A DNA stretch of 52,799 nt, from positions 1-52,799 of the forward strand of contig DASRXL010000235.1 of assembly GCA_035654175.1 (NCBI GenBank), in the 5' to 3' direction. Of the stretch, positions 27,576 through 35,668 are shown in pieces; within the stretch, counting starts at the first letter, position 1; every line of letters starts with the position of its first letter. This stretch comes from PNC22 sp035654175. GTDB taxonomy: Bacteria; Planctomycetota; Phycisphaerae; Phycisphaerales; UBA1924. The position numbers and the translations under genes are program-made. Under the pieces are notes generated by a model. That model was not told the origin of the DNA and did no database searches. It worked only from the letters and a program-made list of their open reading frames with translations.

Positions 27576-28598
27576 ATGGCCGAGAGCGGAGTGGTCAAGG
27601 CGTGCGCGTCGTGCGGCGTGGATGTGGTGAACGCCCCGCGCGTGAAGGACAAGCAAGGTCGCTACCTGTGCCGGCCGTGCGTCGAGAAGCTGCAGGCGGC
27701 TCGCCCGCGTGCGGACCAGGCGCCCGCTGTGCCGCAGCGAATGGGCGAGGGCGACCTGATGGCCTCGCTCATCAAGTCCTCGAAAGTCGTCAACGCCGAG
27801 CCCTGCTCCCAATGCGGGTCTCCGCTGGTGGACGGCGCCGTGGTGTGCGTGCAATGCGGGTACCACCGCCTCGCCGGAAAGGTGATCAGAACACAGGTCG
27901 CCCGCGTGGGGCCGGCGGAGAGCGCCGGGGGACATGTCGCGGCGGGTCTTGGGTTCCCAGGGAGCTGGATCCTGGCGTCGGTGCTCCTGTCGGTCCTGGG
28001 CGGTCTGCTCGGCACGGTGCTCTGGTACACCGTCTCGCGCTCGCTGGGGGTCGAGATCAGCTGGGTGGCGATCGGCGTCGGAGCGGCCGCGGGCTGCGGC
28101 GCGGCGCTCGGGGCGCGCGGCAACGAGGGGTTGTTCACGGCGCTGATCGCGAGCGCGGTGGCGCTCCTGGCCATTGGCCTTGCGAAGTACCAGGTCGCGT
28201 CGGCCGAGTACGACGAGTTCGTCAATCGCCCGGCCGACGAGTACCTGGCGAAGGAGGTGCTCGCCGCGGTGATCCAGGAGGAGGCCGGTACGCGAACCCG
28301 CGTCGCGCCGCTCGGGCGGAGGCGGTTCGGAGGGTTTCAGACGAACCGGATGTCGGACAGCGAGGCGGCGGCGGCTGCCGAGGACGTCTGGCGGGATGAG
28401 ATGACCGAGGATGACCGCCACGATTTCGTAGCGGAGCTCGCGGCGACGCAGACGGCCATGCGGGTGGATCCGTTCACCGAGAAGGTGGACAGTGTCACGG
28501 CGGGCCTGGGAGCGTTCGACTACCTCTTCGGGTTCCTCGCGATCGTGGCGGCCCTCGGGGCCGGGAGCGGCGGGCAGATCGGCTTCGGCGACGACTGA
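27576..28598 (+). CDS. Zinc-ribbon multi-pass membrane protein, unknown function
   Basis: This 340-aa protein opens with two zinc-ribbon-like cysteine pairs, CASC...CRPC (residues about 10-32) and CSQC...CVQC (about 76-92). Then come three close membrane helices (WILASVLLSVLGGLLGTVL, ISWVAIGVGAAAGCGAAL, FTALIASAVALLAIGLA), a soluble acidic region of about 130 residues, and a final hydrophobic segment (YLFGFLAIVAALGAG). Proteins of this kind are common in planctomycetes and have no assigned role. A TATTCT box at 27526-27531 may be the promoter. It lies about 420 bp downstream of the type VII-like ATPase and is followed by two small membrane proteins in the same direction; whether they belong to the secretion locus is unknown. 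Confidence 0.65.
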   Translation: MAESGVVKACASCGVDVVNAPRVKDKQGRYLCRPCVEKLQAARPRADQAPAVPQRMGEGDLMASLIKSSKVVNAEPCSQCGSPLVDGAVVCVQCGYHRLAGKVIRTQVARVGPAESAGGHVAAGLGFPGSWILASVLLSVLGGLLGTVLWYTVSRSLGVEISWVAIGVGAAAGCGAALGARGNEGLFTALIASAVALLAIGLAKYQVASAEYDEFVNRPADEYLAKEVLAAVIQEEAGTRTRVAPLGRRRFGGFQTNRMSDSEAAAAAEDVWRDEMTEDDRHDFVAELAATQTAMRVDPFTEKVDSVTAGLGAFDYLFGFLAIVAALGAGSGGQIGFGDD

Positions 28599-28653
28599 GC
28601 GGGGTTGTCGGCCCCGGGCGGGGATGCGCGAAAGCGGGGCGGGGCGTTCGGAG

Positions 28654-28929
28654 ATGTGGGACCACAGCGCACAGTACTGGGCGATTCTCACCGCGGCGAA
28701 CCTTCCCCTGTTCATCGGACTCGGGAAGGTCGTATTCGGCGGCTGGGGCGAGTTCCTGGATTGCCTGGCATTCTGGGTCAGGCCCGACTTGCTCTCCGCC
28801 CTGCGCGGGGAGTGGACCGATGATCTGTGGGCGGAGTGCAAGCTGTTGGTATTCATGGTCACGGGCGCGGGGGTGGTCCTGGTCGAGCACGTCGGGATGG
28901 TCGAGCTGGGCTGGGTAGGCCCGGGCTGA
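28654..28929 (+). CDS. Small membrane protein, tandem paralogue A
   Basis: This 91-aa protein has two hydrophobic helices (YWAILTAANLPLFIGLGKVVF and LVFMVTGAGVVLVEHVG) separated by an amphipathic, Trp-rich part. It aligns without gaps to the 91-aa product at 29128: MWDHS, YW-IL--AN-PL, RGE, L-AE-KL, LEH-G are shared. The paralogue supports the ATG at 28654 over an in-frame ATG at 28624. The function is unknown. Only 55 bp separate it from the zinc-ribbon membrane protein upstream, so co-transcription is likely. Confidence 0.65.
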   Translation: MWDHSAQYWAILTAANLPLFIGLGKVVFGGWGEFLDCLAFWVRPDLLSALRGEWTDDLWAECKLLVFMVTGAGVVLVEHVGMVELGWVGPG

Positions 28930-29010
28930 CCCGCGACGGCCCGCCGGCGCAGGGGTTCGCAGGGCGGCGCCTTGCCCGGGTTTCCCTTGTCTCCGACACG
29001 GGGGCTGGGC

Positions 29011-29039
29011 TCGACGGCAACCATCCCGCCACTTATGCT
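29011..29039 (+). promoter_or_regulatory. Sigma70-like promoter upstream of paralogue B
   Basis: TCGACG (29011-29016) and TATGCT (29034-29039) are separated by 17 nt. The 5' leader to the ATG at 29128 would be about 80 nt, so paralogue B may be transcribed separately from paralogue A. Confidence 0.4.
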
Positions 29040-29127
29040 TGCCCCACCAGAACGCTGGGCTGAGGGCATGGAAGCCCTCGAAATCACGGGTGCGGGGCCA
29101 CGAGGCCCGCGAGCGGAGGCCGACTCC

Positions 29128-29403
29128 ATGTGGGACCATTCCTGGGCGTATTGGACGATTCTTGCCGGCGCGAATGCGCCGCTGTACCTCGCGGCGGGCT
29201 GGCTGATCTTCCGGAGCTGGCCGGCGTTCTGGGAGAATGTGCGGTTCTCCTTCACGCCCGAGGTCGTCTCGTACGTCCGCGGCGAGCTGTCGCAGCGTTT
29301 GGGGGCGGAGTTCAAGCTCATCACGTTTATCGGCGCGTGCGCGCTCCTCGTGGTGCTCGAGCACGCCGGGTTAAGCACGCTGCGTCAGGCGCTGGGCGCG
29401 TAG
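29128..29403 (+). CDS. Small membrane protein, tandem paralogue B
   Basis: This 91-aa protein has exactly the length of paralogue A and the same two-helix layout (YWTILAGANAPLYLAAGWLIF and LITFIGACALLVVLEHAG). It has a good GGAGG 8 nt before the ATG, which fixes the MWDHS start for both copies. About one third of residues are identical in the ungapped alignment, mainly at the start, in RGE and in LEHxG, so the duplication is old. Function unknown; membrane location inferred. Confidence 0.65.
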   Translation: MWDHSWAYWTILAGANAPLYLAAGWLIFRSWPAFWENVRFSFTPEVVSYVRGELSQRLGAEFKLITFIGACALLVVLEHAGLSTLRQALGA

Positions 29404-29430
29404 CTGCCCTGGGTCGGCTGCCCGTTGGTC

Positions 29431-29436
29431 TAGACT
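29431..29436 (+). promoter_or_regulatory. Leaderless -10 box (TAGACT) of the sialidase-like gene
   Basis: TAGACT ends 7 nt before the ATG at 29444, and there is no Shine-Dalgarno. The transcription start would fall on or next to the start codon. Confidence 0.5.
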
Positions 29437-29443
29437 GGCGGCC

Positions 29444-30535
29444 ATGCTGACCTTTTTGCTCGCCGCCGCCCTCGTCGCCGATCAGCCGATTCAGATCGAT
29501 CTCAACGGCGACCACGGGCGCCAGGTGATCGTGGACCGCGAGCCGGGCGTCTACCTCGGCCACGTCTCGACGGTGCTGCTCGCCGATCGCAAGTCCATTC
29601 TCGCGGTTTACCCGCAGGGGCACGGCACTGGGCCCATCGTGATGAAGCGGAGCGACGACGCCGGCCTGACCTGGTCGGAGCGGCTGCCCACCCCTGCGAG
29701 CTGGGCGACCAGCAAGGAAACGCCGACGCTCTTCCGCATGGGGACCGAATCGCTGATCCTGTTCTCGGGGCTGCACCCGATCCGCGCGGCCCGGTCCAGC
29801 GACGACGGGCGCACCTGGAGCGAGCTGGAGCCGATCGGCGATTTCGGCGGCATCGTCGCGATGGGCGGCGTGGCCGACTTGGGCGGCGGCCGCTTCGCGA
29901 CGTTCTTCCACGACGACGGTCGGTTCCTCCATGCCGACGGCGAGGCGACCGACACGTTCACGCTGTACCAGACGAATTCGGACGACGCCGGCGCGACCTG
30001 GTCGCCGACGCGCGAGATCTGGAGCGGGAGCGACGTGCACCTCTGCGAGCCCGGCGTCGTGGTCTCGCCGGACGGGGGCACGCTCGCGCTGCTGCTGCGC
30101 GAGAACCGGAGGGTGAAGCGCTCGCACGCCATGCTCAGCCGCGACGGGGCGGCGACCTGGTCGGACCCCCACGAGCTGCCAAACGCGCTCACCGGCGACC
30201 GGCACATCGCGGCGTACGCGAGGGACGGCAGGTTGGTCGTGACGTTCCGCTGCATGGCGCCGGGCGATCCGTGGCGCGGAGACTGGGTCGCGTGGGTGGG
30301 GGCGTGGGACGACTTGACGCCCGGCGGCGCGGAGGGGGGATCAGGCGAGCCCACGTACCTCGTCCGCCTCAAGGACAATCTGGCCGGTGCGGACTGCGGC
30401 TACGCGGGGCTGGAGGCGCTCCCCGACGGGACGCTCGTCGCGACGACCTACGGCGCCTGGAGCGAGGGGGAGCAGCCGTTCATCCTCAGTGTTCGCTTCA
30501 CGGTGCGAGAGCTCGACGGGCTGGCCGCGCGATAG
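29444..30535 (+). CDS. Sialidase-fold (BNR/Asp-box) secreted protein
   Basis: This 363-aa protein has a short signal peptide (MLTFLLAAALVA) and four Asp-box repeats spaced as in six-bladed propellers: SDDAGLTW, SDDGRTW, SDDAGATW and SRDGAATW. It belongs to the exo-alpha-sialidase-like family; family members hydrolyse sialic acid or act on other sugar acids, and many planctomycete copies have no known substrate. I could not confirm a full arginine triad, so sialidase activity is not asserted. Together with the GH172, GH116 and GH20 genes it fits an exported glycan-degrading repertoire. The gene seems to have its own leaderless promoter. Confidence 0.75.
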   Translation: MLTFLLAAALVADQPIQIDLNGDHGRQVIVDREPGVYLGHVSTVLLADRKSILAVYPQGHGTGPIVMKRSDDAGLTWSERLPTPASWATSKETPTLFRMGTESLILFSGLHPIRAARSSDDGRTWSELEPIGDFGGIVAMGGVADLGGGRFATFFHDDGRFLHADGEATDTFTLYQTNSDDAGATWSPTREIWSGSDVHLCEPGVVVSPDGGTLALLLRENRRVKRSHAMLSRDGAATWSDPHELPNALTGDRHIAAYARDGRLVVTFRCMAPGDPWRGDWVAWVGAWDDLTPGGAEGGSGEPTYLVRLKDNLAGADCGYAGLEALPDGTLVATTYGAWSEGEQPFILSVRFTVRELDGLAAR

Positions 30536-30594
30536 GGGCGGACCTGTGCGGCCCCGCCTCTCGCGAGCGCCGTCGATGCGCTTCCGGCCCGCTT

Positions 30595-31299
30595 TCAGGG
30601 TCTCTGCGCGGCGGGCGTGGGAGCGCCGCACTCGGGGCAGGGGGCGCCCGGGGGGAGCGAGGCTCGGGGGTAGCGGCACAAGGGACACACGTTGCGCCGG
30701 CGGCGCCGGCGGCGGCGGACGACGAGACATGCACGCGCGACCTGGAGCGAGACCGCTGCGAAGAAGAGCGTGTCGGCGAGAAGGCCCGGCCAGATGGGGG
30801 TGAGCGGCAAAGCGCGCGGATTGAAGGCCGCGTCGCGCGGGAGCTGGACGCCGCCGCGGACGGTGTAGGTGATGTCGGCATTGGAGATCTGCCGCTTCCA
30901 GTGGACGGAGCAGGCGAGCGAGCGGAAGGGCCAGCCGGAGGCGTGATACCAAGCCTGCATGTTGAGATCGTCGAGGGACTCGGGGCAGAAGTGGCCCGGG
31001 AGCTGGCCGATGTCGTATTTGCGAGATTCGAAATCGGCGGTGGGCATTGAGAGCGACATGCCGGAGACCTGCATCCACCAGTAGGAGACGGTGGTGTGCC
31101 AGGCGTTGGTGGCGCGGGAGATCTGGTAGAGCTTGCCGTCGGATGCGGCGGCGATGCCGAGCTCGTGCGTGGTATAGGGCCCGTACCAGGCGTTGCCGAC
31201 CGGGAGAGGCATCGCGAGCCAAGACAGGGCGATGGTGACGGCCAAGCCGGTGAGCAGGGATAGAGCGATCGCACGGATGCGGAATCGGCGCAGGCGCAT
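30595..31299 (-). CDS. Membrane protein with C-terminal zinc ribbon, unknown function
   Basis: This 234-aa protein has an N-terminal membrane helix (IRAIALSLLTGLAVTIALSW), an extracytoplasmic middle rich in Trp/Tyr, a second helix (LLADTLFFAAVSLQVA), a run of arginines and a terminal CPLC...CPEC zinc ribbon. This layout is a recurring planctomycete family without known role. The ATG at 31299 was preferred over the GTG at 31314 because TACGCT ends exactly 6 nt upstream, as at other genes here. It is convergent with the sialidase-like gene. Confidence 0.65.
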   Translation of the reverse strand: MRLRRFRIRAIALSLLTGLAVTIALSWLAMPLPVGNAWYGPYTTHELGIAAASDGKLYQISRATNAWHTTVSYWWMQVSGMSLSMPTADFESRKYDIGQLPGHFCPESLDDLNMQAWYHASGWPFRSLACSVHWKRQISNADITYTVRGGVQLPRDAAFNPRALPLTPIWPGLLADTLFFAAVSLQVARACLVVRRRRRRRRNVCPLCRYPRASLPPGAPCPECGAPTPAAQRP

Positions 31300-31305
31300 C
31301 CGCCC

Positions 31306-31311
31306 AGCGTA
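31306..31311 (-). promoter_or_regulatory. Leaderless -10 box (TACGCT)
   Basis: TACGCT on the minus strand ends 6 nt before the ATG at 31299 (spacer GGGCGG). It helped choose that start, so it is not independent evidence of the leaderless pattern. Confidence 0.4.
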
Positions 31312-31382
31312 CACGAGGTCGGCGCCATCGCGCGCGGCGCGGTCCGGCGTGCCGGGGAGCGTCTCCGCACGAGGCGGCGCAC

Positions 31383-31775
31383 CTAAGAGGGGGGGTGGTA
31401 GCGCTGCCCGTCGAACCTGGCGGAGCCCACGACCGCGCCGCTGTCGGCGATGTCTTGGGCGGCTCCCATGAGCGGGGACAAGATCGCGGGGCGACCGTTG
31501 TTCCAGATCGCGAGGCCGGACCGCACTCTGCCCACGGGCACACCCGCCTCGTTGATGCCCCCGCCGCCGCTGGTCACCAACGTCGGCGGGATGTGCACCC
31601 CGCCGTCCCAGACGAAGGCTCGTGAATAGCCGTCAAAGTCCATGGTGCCGGCGGCCCGGCCCCGATTGTTGCTGTCGTGTACGCCCGCACGGAGACGGAC
31701 GAGGGCGTCCAGGTCGATGGCGGTGCAGACGGGCTGTGCAGCGGTGTTCCCGGCGCGATCGCCGCGAGGGCCTCT
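31383..31775 (-). pseudogene. HAF-repeat protein remnant without a start
   Basis: On the minus strand 131 codons stay open from just after the stop of the upstream gene to 31383. The translation has the N-x-x-G-x-A-x-G / AF-x-W pattern of extracellular HAF repeats: DSNNRGRAAGTMDFDG, AFVWDGGV, INEAGVPVGR, AIWNNGRPAIL, SGAVVGS. The repeat begins well before the first ATG (31643), so that ATG would cut into the domain. No plausible start codon lies at the real beginning. It is best read as the 3' fragment of a larger secreted protein gene whose 5' part has been lost. Expression by readthrough from the gene upstream, which is in the same frame, cannot be excluded. Confidence 0.55.
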
Positions 31776-32270
31776 CTATGGGACGCCGCGGGGGAGCGTG
31801 AGAGAACCGATGATCCGCTGGGCTTCCTCGCCCTGGTGCAGCTCCACGTGCCCGTCGTGAAAGGCGATGTGGACGCCGCAGTCGGCGTGAAGGCCCGGAG
31901 GCTCGTAGAGGAGCACGCGCTTGCCCGTGGGATCGATGGACTCGGCGGGGACGTAGATGTAGGAGATACGGCCCCGGACGGGGTCCTCGGGCAAGGTGAA
32001 CATCTCGCGCGGGGCGTAGCCCTCCTCTACCAAGAGATCGACCCAGCGTTCGCGCGCAGGCAATTGCCCGCGGTGGCTCTCCGCCCAGAGGAGGATGCCG
32101 ACGGCGAGACCCCGCAGCTGCTGCCCACACTCGTGGCATGGGCCGTGACGAGCGCTGCTGTGCCGGCCCGGATCCGGGGCATCGATCCAGCGAACGACCA
32201 CGACGACGAGGGCGATGCTCGCCACGACTGCGAAGATGGAGACGATGGATGAGGGGGGCCGGGTGCGCAT
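31776..32270 (-). CDS. Membrane-anchored pseudopilin-related protein with terminal DG motif
   Basis: This 164-aa protein has one N-terminal membrane helix (IVSIFAVVASIALVVVVVRW) but no prepilin peptidase site. A CHECG pair, a small helical part (LRGLAVGILLWAESHRGQLP) and the C-terminal VHIAFHDGHVEL follow, the last being the DG motif seen in planctomycete pseudopilin-like proteins. It therefore resembles the soluble half of those proteins re-anchored by a plain membrane helix. Function unknown. CGGAG lies upstream of the ATG. Its TAG stop is followed in the same frame by the HAF remnant. Confidence 0.65.
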   Translation of the reverse strand: MRTRPPSSIVSIFAVVASIALVVVVVRWIDAPDPGRHSSARHGPCHECGQQLRGLAVGILLWAESHRGQLPARERWVDLLVEEGYAPREMFTLPEDPVRGRISYIYVPAESIDPTGKRVLLYEPPGLHADCGVHIAFHDGHVELHQGEEAQRIIGSLTLPRGVP

Positions 32271-32370
32271 GGGCCGCTCCGGGCGCCTGTACGGGCGGGG
32301 CGACGAGGCGGATCCGGCGGCGTGGGCCGCGAGCGGTGAGGAGCCCCTCCGACCGGGCGATGTCGCTCCC

Positions 32371-34236
32371 CTATTCCTCCTGCCTGGGCATGACCAGGGT
32401 GGCGCCGCCCACGTGGCGGGTCATCGAGACGATCGCGCCGTCCTCGCCCTTCTCGAAGCTCAGCGAGACGGCGGGGTTCTGCCTGACCACCCAGGTCAAT
32501 TCGGCGTCGCGGGAGGGGCGGAGCTGGAACACGGACGTCGGGGAGTCCTTGATGCTCAGCACGCCGTCCGCGTCGAGGAATACTTCCACCACGGCGCCGG
32601 TCTCTCCGACCTTGTACTTGCCGACGACCGACCGGAGCACCTCGGCGGGGATCTCGATCTTCCTCGCCTGCTCGGCGGCGAGCGCGCTGCCCTCCCGGGG
32701 GACCTCGAAGGTCTCGCCGCCTTGATGGATCTGCAGCACGTCGGCGTTGCCGTCGTCGCCGAGATGGAACGAGACCTTGACCTTGTCAGGTGCGAGGGCG
32801 AAGGCGCGCATGCCCTCGGCGTCGGGGTCGAGCAGCTCGAAGACCATCTGGCTCGGGATGTCCAGGGCGAGCTTGCCGCCCTTGATGAGCACCTCGAAAC
32901 GCTCGTTGTCGTAGTTGGCGAAGTTGGCGAGATAGACGCCGATCAAGGGTTTGAGGTGCTCGGGGATTTCGGCGACCGCCGCCTCGCCGGGGTGGATGAG
33001 CAGGCGATCGATCGCCTCCTCGATGCGCAGCGGCGAGGTCCCGCCGCGGGACTGGGTGAAGTAGAGCACCATCAGGTCGAGCTCGGGCCAGGCCCAGGCG
33101 ATGGTGCCGTCCGAGCCGGAATGGCTGATGATTACGGCTTCGGTCGGGAGTGCATCGGGCTCGTCGGCTTCGGGGTCATGGGCCTCGGGCTCTGGGCAGT
33201 AGAGCACGGACATCTGGCCGTAGTAGGTGTCCAGCCCCCGGAAGTCGGTTGGGAAGCGGGCGTCGGAGCCGAGCATGGACATGGGGCTGGCGGGGGTGAG
33301 CGTACGCGCCACCGCCTCCTCGCTGAGCACGCGCGTGCCGCCCGCGGCGAGCCCGCCGTCCATCCACATGCCCAAGAACTTCGCGTAATCGAGGGGCGTG
33401 GAGTAGATGGTCTGCGAGCCCCAGGCGAAGGGGTACAGCGGCTCGCCCCCGGCGCTCCAGAACCGCGCCCACGAGCCCGGCTGACCGAGGTACAAGCTGG
33501 CGATACGGGCGAAGCGCGGGTCCGACGCGTCGAGCGCGTAGAATGAATCGGTCATCTGCAGCGGCCCAATGATCTCGCGCGTGACGAACTGATCGATCGT
33601 CTCTCCTGCGATCACCTCGACGATCGCGGCAACACAGTCGGTCCCCGCGTCGCTGTACCAGAACTTGGTCCCCGGCTCGAAGTCCGGGCCGTGCTCGCCC
33701 GCGGCGTTGGCCAACGCGAGCAGGTCGGGGTACTGGTCGAGCGCCGTGGTGATCATCGTGAGCGGCAGGCCCGAGCGGTGGGTGAGCAGGTGGCGGAGGG
33801 TGATCCCGCGCGACTTCTCGTTGTCGAAGCCCGGGAGGTACTTGGAGGCCGGGTCGTCGAGGCCGAGCTTGCCGCGGTCGATCAGGATCTGCGCGGCGGC
33901 GCCGGTGAGCGTCTTGGTCATGGAGCGGATGTTGCAGACCGTGCCCGCGCCCGTGCCGGTGGCCCAGGGCTTGCCCTCCTCGCGGTCGGCCACGCCGTAC
34001 GCTTCGTGGAAGACGATCTTGCGGTTCTTGATGACGAGCAGCTCGGCGCCGAGGGCGTAGTCCTTCTCCAGAAACCCGGCGACGGTCTCGCCCAGGGCCG
34101 CGAGGGCGGCGGCCGGGATGCCCTGAGACTCCGGGGCGGCCGGCTCGAACACAGGATCCGGGGCGGCGGGCTGGGCGAACGCGCATCCCGCGATTGCAAT
34201 CGCCGCGACAGCCGCGGCTCTTCGGAACTGGATCAT
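32371..34236 (-). CDS. Secreted serine hydrolase (class C beta-lactamase / PBP fold)
   Basis: This 621-aa protein has a signal peptide (MIQFRRAAAVAAIAIAGCAFAQ; a Cys is present but the lipobox is poor). The first 370 residues are a beta-lactamase-fold serine hydrolase: SMTK near residue 106 gives the nucleophile Ser and Lys, WYSDAG matches the YxN-type motif, and ISHSGSDG matches the HxG/KTG strand. The last 240 residues form lipocalin-like beta domains (IGVYLANFANYDNERFEV; VGKYKVGETGAVVEVF) often fused to such hydrolases. Substrates could be D-Ala peptides or esters; beta-lactam resistance is not implied. The ATG has GGAGGAG 8 nt upstream and a TATGAT box at 34271-34276. The frame is open upstream of this start but without signal-peptide logic. 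Confidence 0.82.
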   Translation of the reverse strand: MIQFRRAAAVAAIAIAGCAFAQPAAPDPVFEPAAPESQGIPAAALAALGETVAGFLEKDYALGAELLVIKNRKIVFHEAYGVADREEGKPWATGTGAGTVCNIRSMTKTLTGAAAQILIDRGKLGLDDPASKYLPGFDNEKSRGITLRHLLTHRSGLPLTMITTALDQYPDLLALANAAGEHGPDFEPGTKFWYSDAGTDCVAAIVEVIAGETIDQFVTREIIGPLQMTDSFYALDASDPRFARIASLYLGQPGSWARFWSAGGEPLYPFAWGSQTIYSTPLDYAKFLGMWMDGGLAAGGTRVLSEEAVARTLTPASPMSMLGSDARFPTDFRGLDTYYGQMSVLYCPEPEAHDPEADEPDALPTEAVIISHSGSDGTIAWAWPELDLMVLYFTQSRGGTSPLRIEEAIDRLLIHPGEAAVAEIPEHLKPLIGVYLANFANYDNERFEVLIKGGKLALDIPSQMVFELLDPDAEGMRAFALAPDKVKVSFHLGDDGNADVLQIHQGGETFEVPREGSALAAEQARKIEIPAEVLRSVVGKYKVGETGAVVEVFLDADGVLSIKDSPTSVFQLRPSRDAELTWVVRQNPAVSLSFEKGEDGAIVSMTRHVGGATLVMPRQEE

Positions 34237-34270
34237 CGCGCGGCTCCTCCGGGTGTTCGGGTAAACCCCG

Positions 34271-34276
34271 ATCATA
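34271..34276 (-). promoter_or_regulatory. -10 box (TATGAT) of the serine hydrolase gene
   Basis: TATGAT on the minus strand is close to the sigma70 consensus and lies 34 nt before the ATG, allowing a short leader with the GGAGGAG site. No good -35 element was found. Confidence 0.4.
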
Positions 34277-34479
34277 CGTTGGTTGCCCGGCCGCACGCGG
34301 CGCAAGCATGCATGCTCGTGATCCAGCGAGCGCACGGCGCCCGATCCGGCGACGCCGTGGCAGCCGATCGAGACTTTCCCCGCTTCTCCAGGCGGAGGGA
34401 GTCGGCGGATTCAGCCCGACGCACGCCGCGTCGGGCCCGCACGGCTCGGTACGGCGCGCCACGCCGAAGGAGAATCCGA

Positions 34480-35352
34480 ATGCCACCCACCGAAGAAATG
34501 ATCGACCGCGCCGCGCAGTGCATGGGCGAAACCCGCCTCGTGCGGTTCGCCGCCGACCGCACGTCCGTCCAGGCGGGCGAGACCGTCACGATCAGCTGGA
34601 AGGTCGAGATGCCCGGCGCCTGCCGCCTCTCCGTGCGCCTGAACCACGCGCAGGTGGCGAGGGAGGGCTCGATGACCATCCGGCCCGTGCGCGGCGTCTC
34701 CTACCGCCTCGACGTAGCGGGCGCGGGGCTCACAAAGTCCCTCGGCATCGTCAACGTCAGCGTCGACGCCAGCAGCTGCGTGCAGCGGGAGATCCCCGAG
34801 GACCTGGTCCGCCCGGAGGTCCTCGCCAGCGTCGCCGCGAGCCTCGCCGAGTACAACGCCGACCCGGAGAACAAGGACCACAAGGTCAGCACGCGCCGCG
34901 AGCCCACCGTCGAGATCGAGCCCGACGGCATCGTCCTCCGCCTGCGCCTCAAGCTCGCCATCAACAACTTCTTCGACCCGGACATCGACGTGGACGCCCG
35001 GATCGACGTCGGCATGTCGCCCGAGGGCAAGGTCCTCGCGTTCTACAGGAGCTTCGCGGTCGATGTGGACTGGCCGTGGTGGGTGACGGGCATCACGCTC
35101 GGCATCAGCAAGATCGTCGAGGAGTTCGTGGACGGCGCGATCGAGTCGGTGATGAAGAGCCGCATCGTGGACGACCTGCGCAGCGGGCTCCAGTCCAGGC
35201 TCGACGACCTGGGCCAGACCATCGGCTCGCTCGACACGGCCCAGGACGCGATCCTGGTCACCGTGTGCGGCAGCGGCGGGGGCGACAGCAAGCCGGCGTT
35301 CGGCCATGTGTCCCGCTTCATCGGGCACGACCTGGTGCTGACGCGCCGGTAG
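34480..35352 (+). CDS. Unknown protein with N-terminal Ig-like domain
   Basis: This 290-aa protein has no recognised overall family. Residues about 20-100 read like an immunoglobulin-type beta sandwich (FAADRTSVQAGETVTISWKV, SVRLNHAQVAREGSMTIRP, SYRLDVAGAGLTKSLG). The rest mixes beta strands (VEIEPDGIVLRLRLKLAI, DIDVDARIDVGM) with amphipathic helices near the C-terminus (GISKIVEEFVDGAIESVMKS). No signal peptide or clear membrane span is seen, although WPWWVTGITLGI may touch a membrane. The ATG has GAAGGAG 7 nt upstream. It is divergent from the serine hydrolase and monocistronic. Confidence 0.65.
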   Translation: MPPTEEMIDRAAQCMGETRLVRFAADRTSVQAGETVTISWKVEMPGACRLSVRLNHAQVAREGSMTIRPVRGVSYRLDVAGAGLTKSLGIVNVSVDASSCVQREIPEDLVRPEVLASVAASLAEYNADPENKDHKVSTRREPTVEIEPDGIVLRLRLKLAINNFFDPDIDVDARIDVGMSPEGKVLAFYRSFAVDVDWPWWVTGITLGISKIVEEFVDGAIESVMKSRIVDDLRSGLQSRLDDLGQTIGSLDTAQDAILVTVCGSGGGDSKPAFGHVSRFIGHDLVLTRR

Positions 35353-35399
35353 CGGCGGCCGTCGCAGAGCGCGCGCGATTTGGATACCTTTTGTCGATC

Positions 35400-35429
35400 G
35401 CCATGGCCATCCGGAGCGGTGGCCATGGC
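35400..35429. repeat. Perfect inverted repeat
   Basis: GCCATGGCCA (35400-35409) and TGGCCATGGC (35420-35429) form a 10-bp stem around a 10-nt loop. It starts 48 bp after the stop of the upstream gene and has no T-run, so it may be a structural boundary rather than an intrinsic terminator. Confidence 0.6.
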
Positions 35430-35433
35430 ACTT

Positions 35434-35490
35434 GAACGCGAAGGGCGCGAAGGGCGCGAAGGCGGCGAAGCTCGCGAAGGGGGAGAAGGG
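35434..35490 (+). repeat. GCGAAGG-type simple repeat
   Basis: About six degenerate copies of a 9-bp unit (GCGAAGGGC) run in series. The opening TTGAACGCGAAG is also found, on the minus strand, at about 38483-38494, so both stretches may be copies of one dispersed intergenic repeat. Confidence 0.6.
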
Positions 35491-35668
35491 GCGGGGACGG
35501 CGCAACTCCGGCGCGGATCGAGTGAAGTCCAGACCGGGCAACCGGTCACGCGCGACCGCCGGGCCGGGGAGCGGGCGCCGATGGACCGGTGGCGCGGCTC
35601 GCTCCGCAGGCTGTAGACCCCGCCGCTCCTCGTTACACTCTCCGCGTTCCTTCGCGAAAGGGGGACCC

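Larger units (their letters stand above)
35353..35668. other. 316-bp intergenic stretch with inverted and simple repeats
   Basis: No gene is seen. It holds a 10-bp inverted repeat at 35400-35429, a GCGAAGG-type simple repeat at 35434-35490, and a TACACT box at 35635-35640 that may be the promoter of the gene at 35669. Confidence 0.5.

Noticed and set aside
34237..34335. N-terminal extension of the serine hydrolase to 34335
   Set aside because: ATG 34236 begins a proper signal peptide and has GGAGGAG at good spacing; the extension would bury the signal peptide.
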